Of a DNA stretch of 64,000 nucleotides, positions 17,136 to 24,890 are shown piece after piece. This stretch comes from Owenweeksia sp048267305 (GTDB lineage: Bacteria; Bacteroidota; Bacteroidia; Flavobacteriales; Schleiferiaceae): assembly GCA_048267305.1 (NCBI GenBank), contig JBLWXT010000021.1:6705-70704 (forward strand). The letters are read 5' to 3'. The notes beneath the pieces were generated by a model. It ran no database searches, was not told the origin of the DNA, and worked only from the letters and a program-made list of their open reading frames with translations. How positions within the stretch are numbered: the first letter of the stretch is position 1; each line of letters begins with the position of its first letter. A program made the translations under genes and the position numbers.

Positions 17136-18419
17136 ATGAGAATGAAAGGCGTTTTGTATTTATTACTGTTCATTTCTATTCCCCTTACGGTAGAAGGACA
17201 AAGTGTTAGGGATTCTGTGATTGGGAAAACGTGGATGCACATCCCGCATGAATATCTAAAACTGGGTGTGGGAGAAAATCAGGAATGGGCACGGTATTTT
17301 TCTAAAACCCAAAGTTTGAGCCGGTTTTCGATTGACGATAAGCAGATTGTACTTTACATCGAACTGGGAGACCCAAAGATTATTTACGGCTATGAGTATT
17401 ATGGAGATTCAATGGTTTTGAATGTTGAGAAAGGAATGGAGTATTTGGATTTACTGCCTATAAAATGTCCAAGTGTGGCCTGGGCCATGCGTGATCCGTA
17501 TGGAACACAAGGGAAGGAAAGGGTCTTGTATGACTCAGCTTTTTATTATAGAAACCATGCAAAGTTTGATTTCTTAAAAATCAATAATGGGAAATACACA
17601 TTGGAAATTGATTCATCTGGAAATATTTTAATGGTAGCCTATAATATAAAAGGCTTACGGGGACATTACAGACAAAAGATGAATGAAGAAAGACTACAAA
17701 AGTTTAAAGCTCTTTTAATACGCGCTCATTTGGATTGTTATTGTGGTTCTTATCTTGACCACCCTACAGACGGAGGTCCCTATACCAGAATCTATTATGT
17801 AAAAAATGGAGATAGTACTTGCTCAATGGAAAAGGTTAATCACCATGGACAATTGGCATTAAACCTTTTATATAATCATAGTGACCCTTATAAAATGACC
17901 TTTCAAAATTATGTAGATGGTGATTCCGTTCAAGGCATGACCTTGTTGGACATTGAACATACCTATTATGTGGTTTTTGATGGAAAGCCGGAATTACTTG
18001 GGAGCTATACAGAATACGGGGAAAAACAGTATTTGTATAAAAGTAAAATGCTAAAACAGTATTACCCAAATCTAGAAAAGTATGAATTGAATCAAGTAAT
18101 CTATTTTACATCCGCTATACCCTTGGATAGCTTAGGAGAAAGCTACTTAGCCTTGAATCATTGGTACAGGTATGAGTCGGCAAGAGAGGAAATTGTTATT
18201 TATTCTTATAAAAAGAGTTTTACCAAAGGACCTGCACAAAATACGGTCATTGTTCAAACTCCAAATTTTGGAATGATGGGCGAAAATGATGAAATCCATA
18301 AACTAATCCGTTCAACGAAATTTTTAGGGATTCCATTTTTAAGAATGAAGCCAAATAGGGTCAAGGCGATCGAAAAATATGTATTGCCCAATTGGGAGGC
18401 TTGGCAAGAAGAAAATTAG
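17136..18419 (+). CDS. Secreted protein of unknown function, tandem paralogue A
   Basis: A 427-residue protein with a signal peptide (MRMKGVLYLLLFISIPLTVEGQ; the second Met is an alternative start). It shares landmarks with the following gene in the same order: DSVIGKTWMHIPHEYLKLGV near the N-terminus, RVLYDSAFYY, GLRGHYRQKM, FQNYVDGDSVQGMTLLD, and a C-terminal AIEKYVLPNWEAWQEEN. No known domain or catalytic motif is recognised. It follows the HhH gene by 9 bases. The pair appear to be a local duplication. Confidence 0.8.
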   Translation: MRMKGVLYLLLFISIPLTVEGQSVRDSVIGKTWMHIPHEYLKLGVGENQEWARYFSKTQSLSRFSIDDKQIVLYIELGDPKIIYGYEYYGDSMVLNVEKGMEYLDLLPIKCPSVAWAMRDPYGTQGKERVLYDSAFYYRNHAKFDFLKINNGKYTLEIDSSGNILMVAYNIKGLRGHYRQKMNEERLQKFKALLIRAHLDCYCGSYLDHPTDGGPYTRIYYVKNGDSTCSMEKVNHHGQLALNLLYNHSDPYKMTFQNYVDGDSVQGMTLLDIEHTYYVVFDGKPELLGSYTEYGEKQYLYKSKMLKQYYPNLEKYELNQVIYFTSAIPLDSLGESYLALNHWYRYESAREEIVIYSYKKSFTKGPAQNTVIVQTPNFGMMGENDEIHKLIRSTKFLGIPFLRMKPNRVKAIEKYVLPNWEAWQEEN

Positions 18420-18439
18420 AGTGTATTTGAATTTTCAAG

Positions 18440-19705
18440 ATGGAAGTTAGACTGATGAAAGGAGTTTTAGTTTTTCTGTGGGTGATGAGTTGTTTCTGCT
18501 CCTTTGGGCAGAGGGATTCTGTGATTTCCAAAACTTGGACTGGCGTTCCTGGAGATTATTTAAAATTTAATGTAGGAGCTAATGGTGATATGCTTTATCT
18601 GGGTTCAGTAGGTTTTGATGCTTACCATTATACACTTTCAGATAGCGTTATTTATCTGAATGATGATAGGGGTGGTAAAATCCGGTACCGGTATTACGGG
18701 GATTCAATCGTACTGTTTCCAGATGCAAACCTTCAGAGCCAATTCCTGAGGATTCCTAAAGATTTCAATTTACCGAAAGAAAAAAGGGAATGGAAACCTA
18801 TGGGGAGGCGTGTACTGTATGATTCCGTCACGGTTTATAAAGGGTATGCCAAGTTTACCAAGTTGTCTTTTTCAAGGCGGTTTTATGATTGTGAAATTGA
18901 TTCAGTTGGAAATATGTTTTTGAATGCCCGTCCCAATCTTGCAGGACTTCGGGGGCATTACAGGGGTAAGATGAAACCAGAGGATTTTGAGCGTGTCTGC
19001 GGGTTGCTCGAATTTGCTCACCTGAATTATTGGCCAGGGTTACTTACCATGTTCATGAATGACGGATTTCCTTACCCGTATGAGTTCACTAAAAATGACT
19101 CTGTTTATAGGGAACATTTTTGGAATATTGGGAGCAACAGGAATCAAGTGTTCCGCTTCATTGATCAAGTTTTGAAAGACCAGTCTTGGGTTTTTCAAAA
19201 TTTTGTAGGTGGAGACTCCGTGAAAGGGATGACACTTTTTGACCTAACTACAGAAGGTGAGATAGTGGTTACTGGTGAATATTTATTTTTAGGATCGTTT
19301 GTGGAGGATGATACCGTTTATTTTCTCCACAAGCTGGAGCATTTCACAATACAAGAGTATTTTATGGACTCTACAGTTTCGGGTGAGGTTATGTACTTTA
19401 TTTCGGATTATAGGTTGCCAGATTCAGCTATTTCACGGATTTACCTAATGAGTCGGCATTTATGGTTTACGACCAAAGGCAACTGGCGGCCAGAGGATGT
19501 GGTTTTCCTTGAGCTGAGGAATACGATATATTATCCTTCATCAGATAAGTTGATCATTCAAAAGCCTTGGCCTTTTAGGTTAATGCCCCAAACTTTATTC
19601 CAGAGGGATCGTACTTCCTGTAAGCTTTGTCGGAAGTCATCATTTCAAAAGGCGATTGAAAAATATATTATTCCCGATTGGAATGAAAGTCAAGAATCAG
19701 ATTAG
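18440..19705 (+). CDS. Secreted protein of unknown function, tandem paralogue B
   Basis: A 421-residue paralogue of the preceding gene, with DSVISKTWTGVPGDYLKFNV, RVLYDSVTVYKG, GLRGHYRGKM, FQNFVGGDSVKGMTLFD and AIEKYIIPDWNESQESD in matching order. The signal peptide reads MKGVLVFLWVMSCFCSFGQ, so translation probably starts at the ATG at 18455, matching MKGVL in paralogue A. A CKLCRKS pair of cysteines near the C-terminus has no counterpart in A. Its function is unknown. A fragment of the HhH gene's 3' end follows, marking the edge of the duplication. Confidence 0.8.
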   Translation: MEVRLMKGVLVFLWVMSCFCSFGQRDSVISKTWTGVPGDYLKFNVGANGDMLYLGSVGFDAYHYTLSDSVIYLNDDRGGKIRYRYYGDSIVLFPDANLQSQFLRIPKDFNLPKEKREWKPMGRRVLYDSVTVYKGYAKFTKLSFSRRFYDCEIDSVGNMFLNARPNLAGLRGHYRGKMKPEDFERVCGLLEFAHLNYWPGLLTMFMNDGFPYPYEFTKNDSVYREHFWNIGSNRNQVFRFIDQVLKDQSWVFQNFVGGDSVKGMTLFDLTTEGEIVVTGEYLFLGSFVEDDTVYFLHKLEHFTIQEYFMDSTVSGEVMYFISDYRLPDSAISRIYLMSRHLWFTTKGNWRPEDVVFLELRNTIYYPSSDKLIIQKPWPFRLMPQTLFQRDRTSCKLCRKSSFQKAIEKYIIPDWNESQESD

Positions 19706-19741
19706 GTTAAGTTGGAATTAAAATGGTTTGGATTTTAGATT

Positions 19742-19825
19742 GTTAAAAATATGGATGAAATGAATGGTCTGGAGTTTCTGTGTGAAGGGACAGGAAAGAA
19801 GTTGAAGCCTTATTTAACTTTGTAA
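19742..19825 (+). pseudogene. Decayed duplicate of the 3' end of the HhH gene
   Basis: Read in the frame starting at 19742 the sequence gives VKNMDEMNGLEFLCEG, then TGKKLKPYLTL and a stop. The end of the HhH protein is FKNVDELKNLEFLNEI, then VVERLKPYLEIE and a stop, aligning without gaps. An in-frame TAG lies at 19736-19738 and no start codon is available, so it is not a gene. It indicates that the duplication producing the two paralogues also copied the tail of the gene ahead of them. Confidence 0.85.
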
Positions 19826-19892
19826 TTGGTTTCGCCCATAATTGATACTTCGCGCATTATTCAGTAAAATTGCAGATTATCTGACAATCACA

Positions 19893-19912
19893 TCACAGTA
19901 GTACTGCTGTGA
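19893..19912. promoter_or_regulatory. 20-bp palindrome upstream of acyl-CoA dehydrogenase (candidate operator)
   Basis: TCACAGTAGTACTGCTGTGA is an inverted repeat with an AGTACT core and one mismatched position pair per arm. It lies 20 bases upstream of the ATG at 19932, where a dimeric repressor could block transcription. Confidence 0.5.
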
Positions 19913-19931
19913 GACACTAAAACATATTTCC

Positions 19932-21104
19932 ATGGAATTAACAGCAGACAAAACCCAGGCAGGGCTTTCATTCGGAATCACCGAAACACAAAAAATGATT
20001 GCCGAAACGGTAAGGGATTTTTGCGCACAGCATATAACTCCCAACATTATGGAGTGGGATGAAGCACAAACTTTTCCAAAAGAAGCGCTTCAAAAACTTG
20101 GTGAACTAGGTTTGATGGGCGTTTTGGTACCTGAGGAATATGGTGGGGCAGGCCTAAGTTATACCGAATATGTAACCGCCATCACTGAGGTGAGCCGTGT
20201 TGATCCTTCAGTGGGTTTATCCATGGCTGCGCATAATTCTCTTTGTACAGGCCATATCCTTCAGTTTGGAAATGACGAACAAAAGAAAAAGTGGCTACCT
20301 AAGTTGGCTTCCGCAGAATGGATTGGTGCCTGGGGATTAACCGAGGCCAACACAGGTTCTGATGCCATGCGAATGAAGGTTACAGCCAAAAAGGATGGCG
20401 ATCATTGGGTATTGAACGGTGCTAAGAACTGGATTACTCACGGAATTACAGGCGATGTAGCCGTTGTGCTTGCCCGTACAGGTGAACTCTTAGATAGTCA
20501 TGGTATTTCTGCATTTGTTGTAGAACGTGGTACTCCCGGATTTACAGGAGGTAAAAAAGAAAATAAGCTAGGGATGCGCGCATCCGAAACGGCTGAGATG
20601 ATATTTGACAATTGCCGTATTCCAGCTGAAAATATGCTGGGAGAGGAAGGCGATGGTTTTATTCAGGCCATGAAGGTGCTGGATGGCGGTAGAATTTCTA
20701 TTGCGGCTCTTTCTTTAGGTACAGCTCATGGAGCACTTGATGCTGCTGTAAAATATTCAAAGGAACGTGAACAGTTTGGGAAACCGATTTCAAGTTTTCA
20801 GGCCATAGCCTTTAAACTGGCAGATATGGCAACCGAATTAGAGGCCGCTGAACTTTTAACGTTTAAAGCTGCGGATCTTAAAAATAAAGGCGAAAAAGTA
20901 ACCCAGGCCGGTGCTATGGCTAAACTGTATGCTTCTGAAGTGGCCGTAAGAGTTTGTAATGAGGCTGTACAGATTTTTGGTGGATATGGCTTTACAAAAG
21001 ACTTTCCGGTAGAGAAGTTTTACAGGGATGTGAAGCTTTGTACTATCGGTGAAGGTACGTCTGAGATACAAAGATTAGTTATCTCAAATAATTTGATGAA
21101 ATAA
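19932..21104 (+). CDS. Acyl-CoA dehydrogenase
   Basis: A 390-residue FAD enzyme of the short/medium-chain acyl-CoA dehydrogenase type. Visible landmarks: AWGLTEANTGSDA (FAD and substrate contacts), WVLNGAKNWITHG, GKPISSFQAIAFKLADMATE, and near the C-terminus YRDVKLCTIGEGTSEIQRLV, where the Glu in GEGTSE is the catalytic base of the family. It oxidises acyl-CoA to trans-2-enoyl-CoA and passes electrons to electron-transfer flavoprotein. Exact chain length or branched substrate cannot be read from sequence. A palindromic operator-like site precedes the gene. Confidence 0.95.
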   Translation: MELTADKTQAGLSFGITETQKMIAETVRDFCAQHITPNIMEWDEAQTFPKEALQKLGELGLMGVLVPEEYGGAGLSYTEYVTAITEVSRVDPSVGLSMAAHNSLCTGHILQFGNDEQKKKWLPKLASAEWIGAWGLTEANTGSDAMRMKVTAKKDGDHWVLNGAKNWITHGITGDVAVVLARTGELLDSHGISAFVVERGTPGFTGGKKENKLGMRASETAEMIFDNCRIPAENMLGEEGDGFIQAMKVLDGGRISIAALSLGTAHGALDAAVKYSKEREQFGKPISSFQAIAFKLADMATELEAAELLTFKAADLKNKGEKVTQAGAMAKLYASEVAVRVCNEAVQIFGGYGFTKDFPVEKFYRDVKLCTIGEGTSEIQRLVISNNLMK

Positions 21105-21118
21105 AATGTCATTGACTA

Positions 21119-21149
21119 TTTGACATTTAAGTAATTACTAATACATTTG
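21119..21149 (+). promoter_or_regulatory. Promoter of rpsU
   Basis: TTTG (21119-21122), 19 bases, TACATTTG (21142-21149): an ideal match to the Bacteroidota consensus, 27 bases before the rpsU start codon. Confidence 0.8.
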
Positions 21150-21175
21150 CAGCCCTAAAAAAATAAAAATAAGAG

Positions 21176-21367
21176 ATGCTCGTAATTTCTGTAAAAGAAG
21201 GAGAGGCTATAGAACGCGCCCTTAAGCGTTACAAAAGGAAGTTTGATCGCACTGGTACTATGCGTCAATTACGCAGTCGTCAGCAATTCATTAAGCCTTC
21301 CGTAAGTAGAAGGAAAGAAATTATCAAGGCTGCTTACATCCAGGGTAAGCGTCAGGACGAAGAATAG
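21176..21367 (+). CDS. rpsU: 30S ribosomal protein bS21
   Basis: A 63-residue basic protein beginning MLVISVKEGEAIERALKRYK, followed by TGTMRQLRSRQQF and KPSVSRRKEIIKAAYIQ, as in Bacteroidota bS21. It is a late-assembling protein of the small subunit platform near the anti-Shine-Dalgarno end of 16S rRNA. A consensus promoter sits directly upstream, and xerC-like and hpf genes follow. Confidence 0.96.
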   Translation: MLVISVKEGEAIERALKRYKRKFDRTGTMRQLRSRQQFIKPSVSRRKEIIKAAYIQGKRQDEE

Positions 21368-21435
21368 CCTTTTGGGCATTTTTACATATTGTATTTAAGC
21401 AAGGATTTGTAGTTTTACATCTCCTTGCTTTTTTT

Positions 21436-22335
21436 ATGGATATAAGTCAGTTTATTGATCATCTCCGCTTTCAGAAACGATACTCTGAGCATACCCTCAA
21501 AGCTTATCAAACCGATCTTTCTGAATTTCAAAATTTTCTTTCCTGTCAGTATGATCTTTCCGATCAATGGGATGAGGTAACGCACCACATGATCAGGGAG
21601 TGGGTGATTGAGCTCATGGAGAATGATATTTCCCCGGGTAGTGTTTCCCGAAAATTGTCAAGCCTTAAAAGTTTCTTCAAATATCTAATGAAGGAGGCTG
21701 TGGTTGTTTCCAATCCCGCGTCCAGGGTTCAGTCACCAAAACAAAAAAAGAAGTTACTTCGAGTGGCTTCAGAAGATGATTTAGGTAATCTTCTGGATCA
21801 TGATCCTTTTCCGGAAGATCGGTGGGGGAGAACCCAGCGAGCAATTCTGTATACTTTTTACCACACAGGCATCCGTTTAAGCGAGTTAATAGGTTTGAGA
21901 GTTTCTGATCTGGACCTTAGTCAGTCCAAAATAACGGTTACTGGTAAGAGAAATAAGCAAAGAAGTGTGCCATTGACCCCTTCCTTGAAGAATATTTTGG
22001 AGGAATATCTCCGGCAAAACGAGCCTGGTGGCGGCAAAGCAGAAGACGATTTTTTATTTGTTAGCGAAAAGGGAAATAAGCTTTATCCTAAGCTTGTGTA
22101 TAATACCATTAATACATACCTTGGTTTAGTTTCCGGTTTAGAAAAAAAGAGTCCGCATGTGTTGCGGCATTCATTTGCCACTCATATGTTGAACAGGGGA
22201 GCTGACCTCAATTCTATAAAGGAGTTACTCGGGCATTCCAGTTTAGCAGCAACCCAGATCTATACTCACAATACTATAGATCAACTCAAACATTTGTATA
22301 ACCAAGCCCATCCGAGGGGCGATGAAAAAAAGTAA
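21436..22335 (+). CDS. XerC/XerD-like tyrosine recombinase
   Basis: A 299-residue recombinase with an N-terminal SAM-like domain (HTLKAYQTDLSEFQNFL) and a catalytic domain carrying the family tetrad: Arg in YHTGIRLSEL, HVLRHSFATHML, LLGHSSLAATQIYTH with the nucleophilic Tyr. Full length for Xer proteins, which resolve chromosome dimers at dif. Sequence alone does not separate XerC from XerD, or from other host tyrosine recombinases. It sits between rpsU and hpf in a housekeeping cluster, and I see no flanking att-like repeats, so a chromosomal Xer role is more likely than a mobile integrase. Confidence 0.9.
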   Translation: MDISQFIDHLRFQKRYSEHTLKAYQTDLSEFQNFLSCQYDLSDQWDEVTHHMIREWVIELMENDISPGSVSRKLSSLKSFFKYLMKEAVVVSNPASRVQSPKQKKKLLRVASEDDLGNLLDHDPFPEDRWGRTQRAILYTFYHTGIRLSELIGLRVSDLDLSQSKITVTGKRNKQRSVPLTPSLKNILEEYLRQNEPGGGKAEDDFLFVSEKGNKLYPKLVYNTINTYLGLVSGLEKKSPHVLRHSFATHMLNRGADLNSIKELLGHSSLAATQIYTHNTIDQLKHLYNQAHPRGDEKK

Positions 22336-22340
22336 CACTT

Positions 22341-22646
22341 ATGAAAGTACGTGTGCAATCAGTAAATTTTACGGCCGATCAGAAATTGGTAAACTTTATT
22401 CAGGCCAAAATGGACAAGCTAGAAACCTATTTTGATAGGGTTATTGATGGTGAAGTATTCCTTAAAGTCGATAATAATCACACTAAACAGAATAAAATTT
22501 CAGAAATTAAGCTCAACATACCAGGTCATGAGCTGGTAGTGAAGAAGCAGTGTAAGTCCTTTGAGGAAGCGGCTCAGCTGGGTGCTGACGCTTTGAAAAG
22601 GCAGCTGAGCAAACACAAGGAAAAGGTTAAAGCGCTAGCTTCTTAA
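22341..22646 (+). CDS. hpf: Ribosome hibernation-promoting factor (HPF/RaiA family, short form)
   Basis: A 101-residue protein beginning MKVRVQSVNFTADQKLVNFI, with the conserved KMDKLETYFDRVIDGEVFLK core and FEEAAQLGADALKRQLSKHK end. Short HPF/YfiA proteins bind the mRNA and tRNA channel of the 30S subunit and silence ribosomes in stationary phase. The C-terminal dimerisation domain of long HPF is absent. It begins 5 bases after the xerC-like stop codon and is probably co-transcribed with it. Confidence 0.93.
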   Translation: MKVRVQSVNFTADQKLVNFIQAKMDKLETYFDRVIDGEVFLKVDNNHTKQNKISEIKLNIPGHELVVKKQCKSFEEAAQLGADALKRQLSKHKEKVKALAS

Positions 22647-22664
22647 AAAATATTTTTCCAGCTG

Positions 22665-22695
22665 TTTGTAGCAATTCAAATTCTTTATACATTTG
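22665..22695 (+). promoter_or_regulatory. Promoter of the tRNA cluster
   Basis: TTTG (22665-22668), 19 bases, TACATTTG (22688-22695): identical in form to the rpsU promoter and about 50 bases upstream of the first tRNA. Confidence 0.8.
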
Positions 22696-22744
22696 CAGTC
22701 CGTTTTGAAAAAAGGCGGGCTGTTCTTGTTTTAATGGAATAATT

Positions 22745-22818
22745 GCCGATGTAGCTCAGTTGGCCAGAGCAGCTGATTTGTAATCAGCTGGTCGGGGGTT
22801 CGAATCCCTCCATCGGCT
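22745..22818 (+). tRNA. tRNA-Thr (TGT)
   Basis: Acceptor arms GCCGATG/CATCGGC pair fully; anticodon TGT at 22779-22781 in a GCTGA/TCAGC stem; T-loop TTCGAAT. 74 nucleotides, no encoded CCA. Confidence 0.97.
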
Positions 22819-22876
22819 CTTTTTTTCTTCAAAATTTCACCTGTATTATATATATAGGTGTTTTTTGAATGTATCT

Positions 22877-22959
22877 GGGGAGATACTCAAGCGGCCAACG
22901 AGGACAGACTGTAAATCTGTTGGTTTTCACCTTCGAAGGTTCGAATCCTTCTCTCCCCA
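22877..22959 (+). tRNA. tRNA-Tyr (GTA)
   Basis: Acceptor arms GGGGAGA/TCTCCCC; anticodon GTA at 22911-22913; a long variable arm (83 nucleotides in total), as expected for a bacterial class II tRNA-Tyr; T-loop TTCGAAT. Confidence 0.97.
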
Positions 22960-23036
22960 CATAGCCAGGCCTTTTTAAGGTGAAGCTTCAGAATGATGAA
23001 TGTCATGATGTGGTTTTTAGTTTATCAAGGTTTCCA

Positions 23037-23110
23037 GCGGGAGTAGCTCAGCTGGCTAGAGCATCAGCCTTCCAAGCTGAGGGTCGCGGGTTCGAATCCC
23101 GTTTCCCGCT
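23037..23110 (+). tRNA. tRNA-Gly (TCC)
   Basis: Acceptor arms GCGGGAG/TTCCCGC (last pair G-T); anticodon TCC at 23071-23073 in a TCAGC/GCTGA stem; T-loop TTCGAAT. Confidence 0.96.
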
Positions 23111-23119
23111 CAAAGGAAG

Positions 23120-23184
23120 TCGATTAGTTAATTGGTTATTCGGTGAAAGAAATGACTGCAGCTGATAACTGATTAACTAATTGA
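23120..23184. repeat. 20-bp-stem hairpin between tRNA-Gly and tRNA-Thr
   Basis: Arm 23120-23139 (TCGATTAGTTAATTGGTTAT) pairs over its whole length with 23165-23184 (17 Watson-Crick and three G-T pairs) around a 25-base loop. It has no T tract, so it is more likely a dispersed repeat or RNA-processing structure than a terminator. Confidence 0.7.
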
Positions 23185-23199
23185 TTTATAAGACGGCCT

Positions 23200-23271
23200 G
23201 CCGATGTAGCTCAGGGGTAGAGCGTTTCCTTGGTAAGGAAGAGGTCAGGGGTTCAATTCCCCTCATTGGCT
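23200..23271 (+). tRNA. tRNA-Thr (GGT)
   Basis: 72 nucleotides; acceptor GCCGATG with CATTGGC (one G-T pair); anticodon GGT at 23232-23234; T-loop TTCAATT. Second threonine isoacceptor of the cluster, directly ahead of tuf. Confidence 0.95.
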
Positions 23272-23275
23272 CTAA

Positions 23276-23301
23276 GTGAAAGACCACGGTGGTCTCGCTT
23301 T
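23276..23301 (+). terminator. Hairpin between tRNA-Thr and tuf (possible attenuator)
   Basis: AGACC-ACG-GGTCT-type stem (23281-23295) extended by AGTG/CGCT and followed by TTTT. It could stop part of the transcription coming from the tRNA genes, or mark a processing site. Confidence 0.45.
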
Positions 23302-23336
23302 TATATAAAGATTAAATTAAAACTAAGTTTTAAACC

Positions 23337-24524
23337 ATGGCAAAAGCAAATTTCGTTCGCGACAAACCGCACTTGAATATCGGTACAATCGGACACGTTG
23401 ACCACGGTAAGACCACTTTGACGGCAGCTATTACCACCGTTTTAGCTAACGCTGGTCTTTCTGAGCTACGTTCTTTCGATTCCATCGATAATGCTCCTGA
23501 AGAAAAGGAAAGGGGTATCACTATTAATACTTCTCACGTAGAGTATCAAACAGCTAATCGTCACTACGCCCACGTTGACTGTCCAGGTCACGCGGATTAC
23601 GTAAAGAACATGGTTACTGGTGCTGCTCAAATGGACGGTGCCATCCTTGTAGTTGCTGCTACTGATGGTCCTATGCCTCAAACTCGTGAGCACATCCTTC
23701 TTGGTCGTCAGGTAGGTATTCCCCGTATGGTTGTATTCATGAATAAAGTGGATATGGTTGACGATGAGGAACTACTTGAGCTTGTAGAAATGGAAATCAG
23801 AGAATTGCTTTCTTTCTATGAGTATGACGGTGATAATACTCCTGTAATCCAGGGTTCAGCTCTTGGTGCACTTAATGGAGAACAAAAATGGGTTGATACT
23901 GTAATGTCCTTGATGGAATCAGTTGATGCTTGGATCGAAGAGCCAGAGCGTGATAACGCTAAGCCATTCCTGATGCCAATCGAAGATGTATTCTCTATTA
24001 CCGGTCGTGGTACTGTTGCTACCGGTCGTATAGAAACTGGAGTTGCTAACACTGGAGATCCTGTGGAAATTATTGGTTTTGGTGATGAGAAGCTTACTTC
24101 TACTATCACTGGAGTTGAAATGTTCCGTAAGATTCTTGATAGAGGTGAAGCAGGAGATAACGTAGGTATCCTTTTGAGAGGTATTGAAAAATCTGATATC
24201 CGTAGAGGTATGGTAATCTGTAAACCAGGTTCAATTACTCCTCATACTAAATTTAAGGCTGAGGTTTATATCCTTAAGAAAGAAGAAGGTGGTCGTCACA
24301 CTCCTTTCCACAACAGATATCGTCCTCAATTCTATCTTCGTACAACTGACATTACCGGAGAAATCCACTTGCCAGAAGGTACTGAGATGGTAATGCCTGG
24401 TGATAACATTTCTATCACTGTTGAGCTTATCGCTCCTGTAGCTATCAACAAGGGTCTACGTTTCGCTATCCGTGAGGGTGGTAGAACTGTAGGTGCTGGT
24501 CAGGTTACAGAAATTACTGAATAA
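23337..24524 (+). CDS. tuf: Elongation factor Tu
   Basis: A 395-residue GTPase with GHVDHGKTT (G1), DCPGHADYV (G3) and NKVDMVDD (G4), the domain II signature RGTVATGRIETG, and the C-terminal domain ending GRTVGAGQVTEITE. It delivers aminoacyl-tRNA to the ribosomal A site. Gene order tRNA-Thr, tuf, tRNA-Trp, secE, nusG is a typical bacterial arrangement. An 11-bp terminator hairpin follows the gene. Confidence 0.99.
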   Translation: MAKANFVRDKPHLNIGTIGHVDHGKTTLTAAITTVLANAGLSELRSFDSIDNAPEEKERGITINTSHVEYQTANRHYAHVDCPGHADYVKNMVTGAAQMDGAILVVAATDGPMPQTREHILLGRQVGIPRMVVFMNKVDMVDDEELLELVEMEIRELLSFYEYDGDNTPVIQGSALGALNGEQKWVDTVMSLMESVDAWIEEPERDNAKPFLMPIEDVFSITGRGTVATGRIETGVANTGDPVEIIGFGDEKLTSTITGVEMFRKILDRGEAGDNVGILLRGIEKSDIRRGMVICKPGSITPHTKFKAEVYILKKEEGGRHTPFHNRYRPQFYLRTTDITGEIHLPEGTEMVMPGDNISITVELIAPVAINKGLRFAIREGGRTVGAGQVTEITE

Positions 24525-24554
24525 GACTTAAGTCTTTTAATAAATTTTGGTAGA

Positions 24555-24582
24555 AGGTGTCCCGAGTCATCGGGATACCTTT
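24555..24582 (+). terminator. Hairpin terminator after tuf
   Basis: AGGTGTCCCGA / TCGGGATACCT, 11 pairs including one G-T, loop GTCA, then TTTCT. The T tract is short, so read-through into tRNA-Trp and secE is likely. Confidence 0.65.
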
Positions 24583-24592
24583 CTGCCTAAAT

Positions 24593-24665
24593 ACGGGTGT
24601 AGCTCAGCTGGTAGAGCAGTGGTCTCCAAAACCGAAGGTCGTGAGTTCGATTCTTACCACCCGTG
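24593..24665 (+). tRNA. tRNA-Trp (CCA)
   Basis: Acceptor ACGGGTG/CACCCGT; anticodon CCA at 24626-24628 in loop CTCCAAA; T-loop TTCGATT; discriminator G. The outermost anticodon-stem pair is a G-A mismatch. secE starts 14 bases after it. Confidence 0.95.
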
Positions 24666-24679
24666 CTAAGGAAAATAAA

Positions 24680-24871
24680 ATGAGTAAGGTGAAAACTTAT
24701 TTTCAGGAGTCATACGAAGAATTGGTAAACAAAACTTCATGGCCCTCTTGGAGTGAATTGCAGAAATCTTCAGTGCTTGTTGCAGTGGCTTCATTGGTAA
24801 TAGCATTGATCATTTTCGCAATGGACAAAATAATTAGTACTGCCTTAGAAGGATTCTATAATTTATTCTAA
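24680..24871 (+). CDS. secE: Preprotein translocase subunit SecE
   Basis: A 63-residue single-span membrane protein: amphipathic segment YFQESYEELVNKTSWPSWSE followed by a transmembrane helix (about residues 32-55). The conserved ELV.KTSWPSW stretch is the SecE signature. It clamps SecY in the SecYEG channel. The ATG at 24680 is chosen because the longer open frame runs backward through tRNA-Trp. Confidence 0.95.
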   Translation: MSKVKTYFQESYEELVNKTSWPSWSELQKSSVLVAVASLVIALIIFAMDKIISTALEGFYNLF

Positions 24872-24890
24872 AGATCAAGCAGTAAAAATT

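Noticed and set aside
21436..22335. Integrase of a mobile element inserted at the tRNA cluster
   Set aside because: The gene lies in a conserved rpsU-xer-hpf context, no tRNA-end duplication was found, and no cargo or phage genes follow.
22980..23165. 61-codon frame spanning tRNA-Gly
   Set aside because: It runs through the whole tRNA and one arm of the hairpin at 23120; not a gene.
24557..24679. Longer SecE with an N-terminal extension
   Set aside because: The extension would be translated from the terminator and tRNA-Trp; the ATG at 24680 gives a normal SecE.
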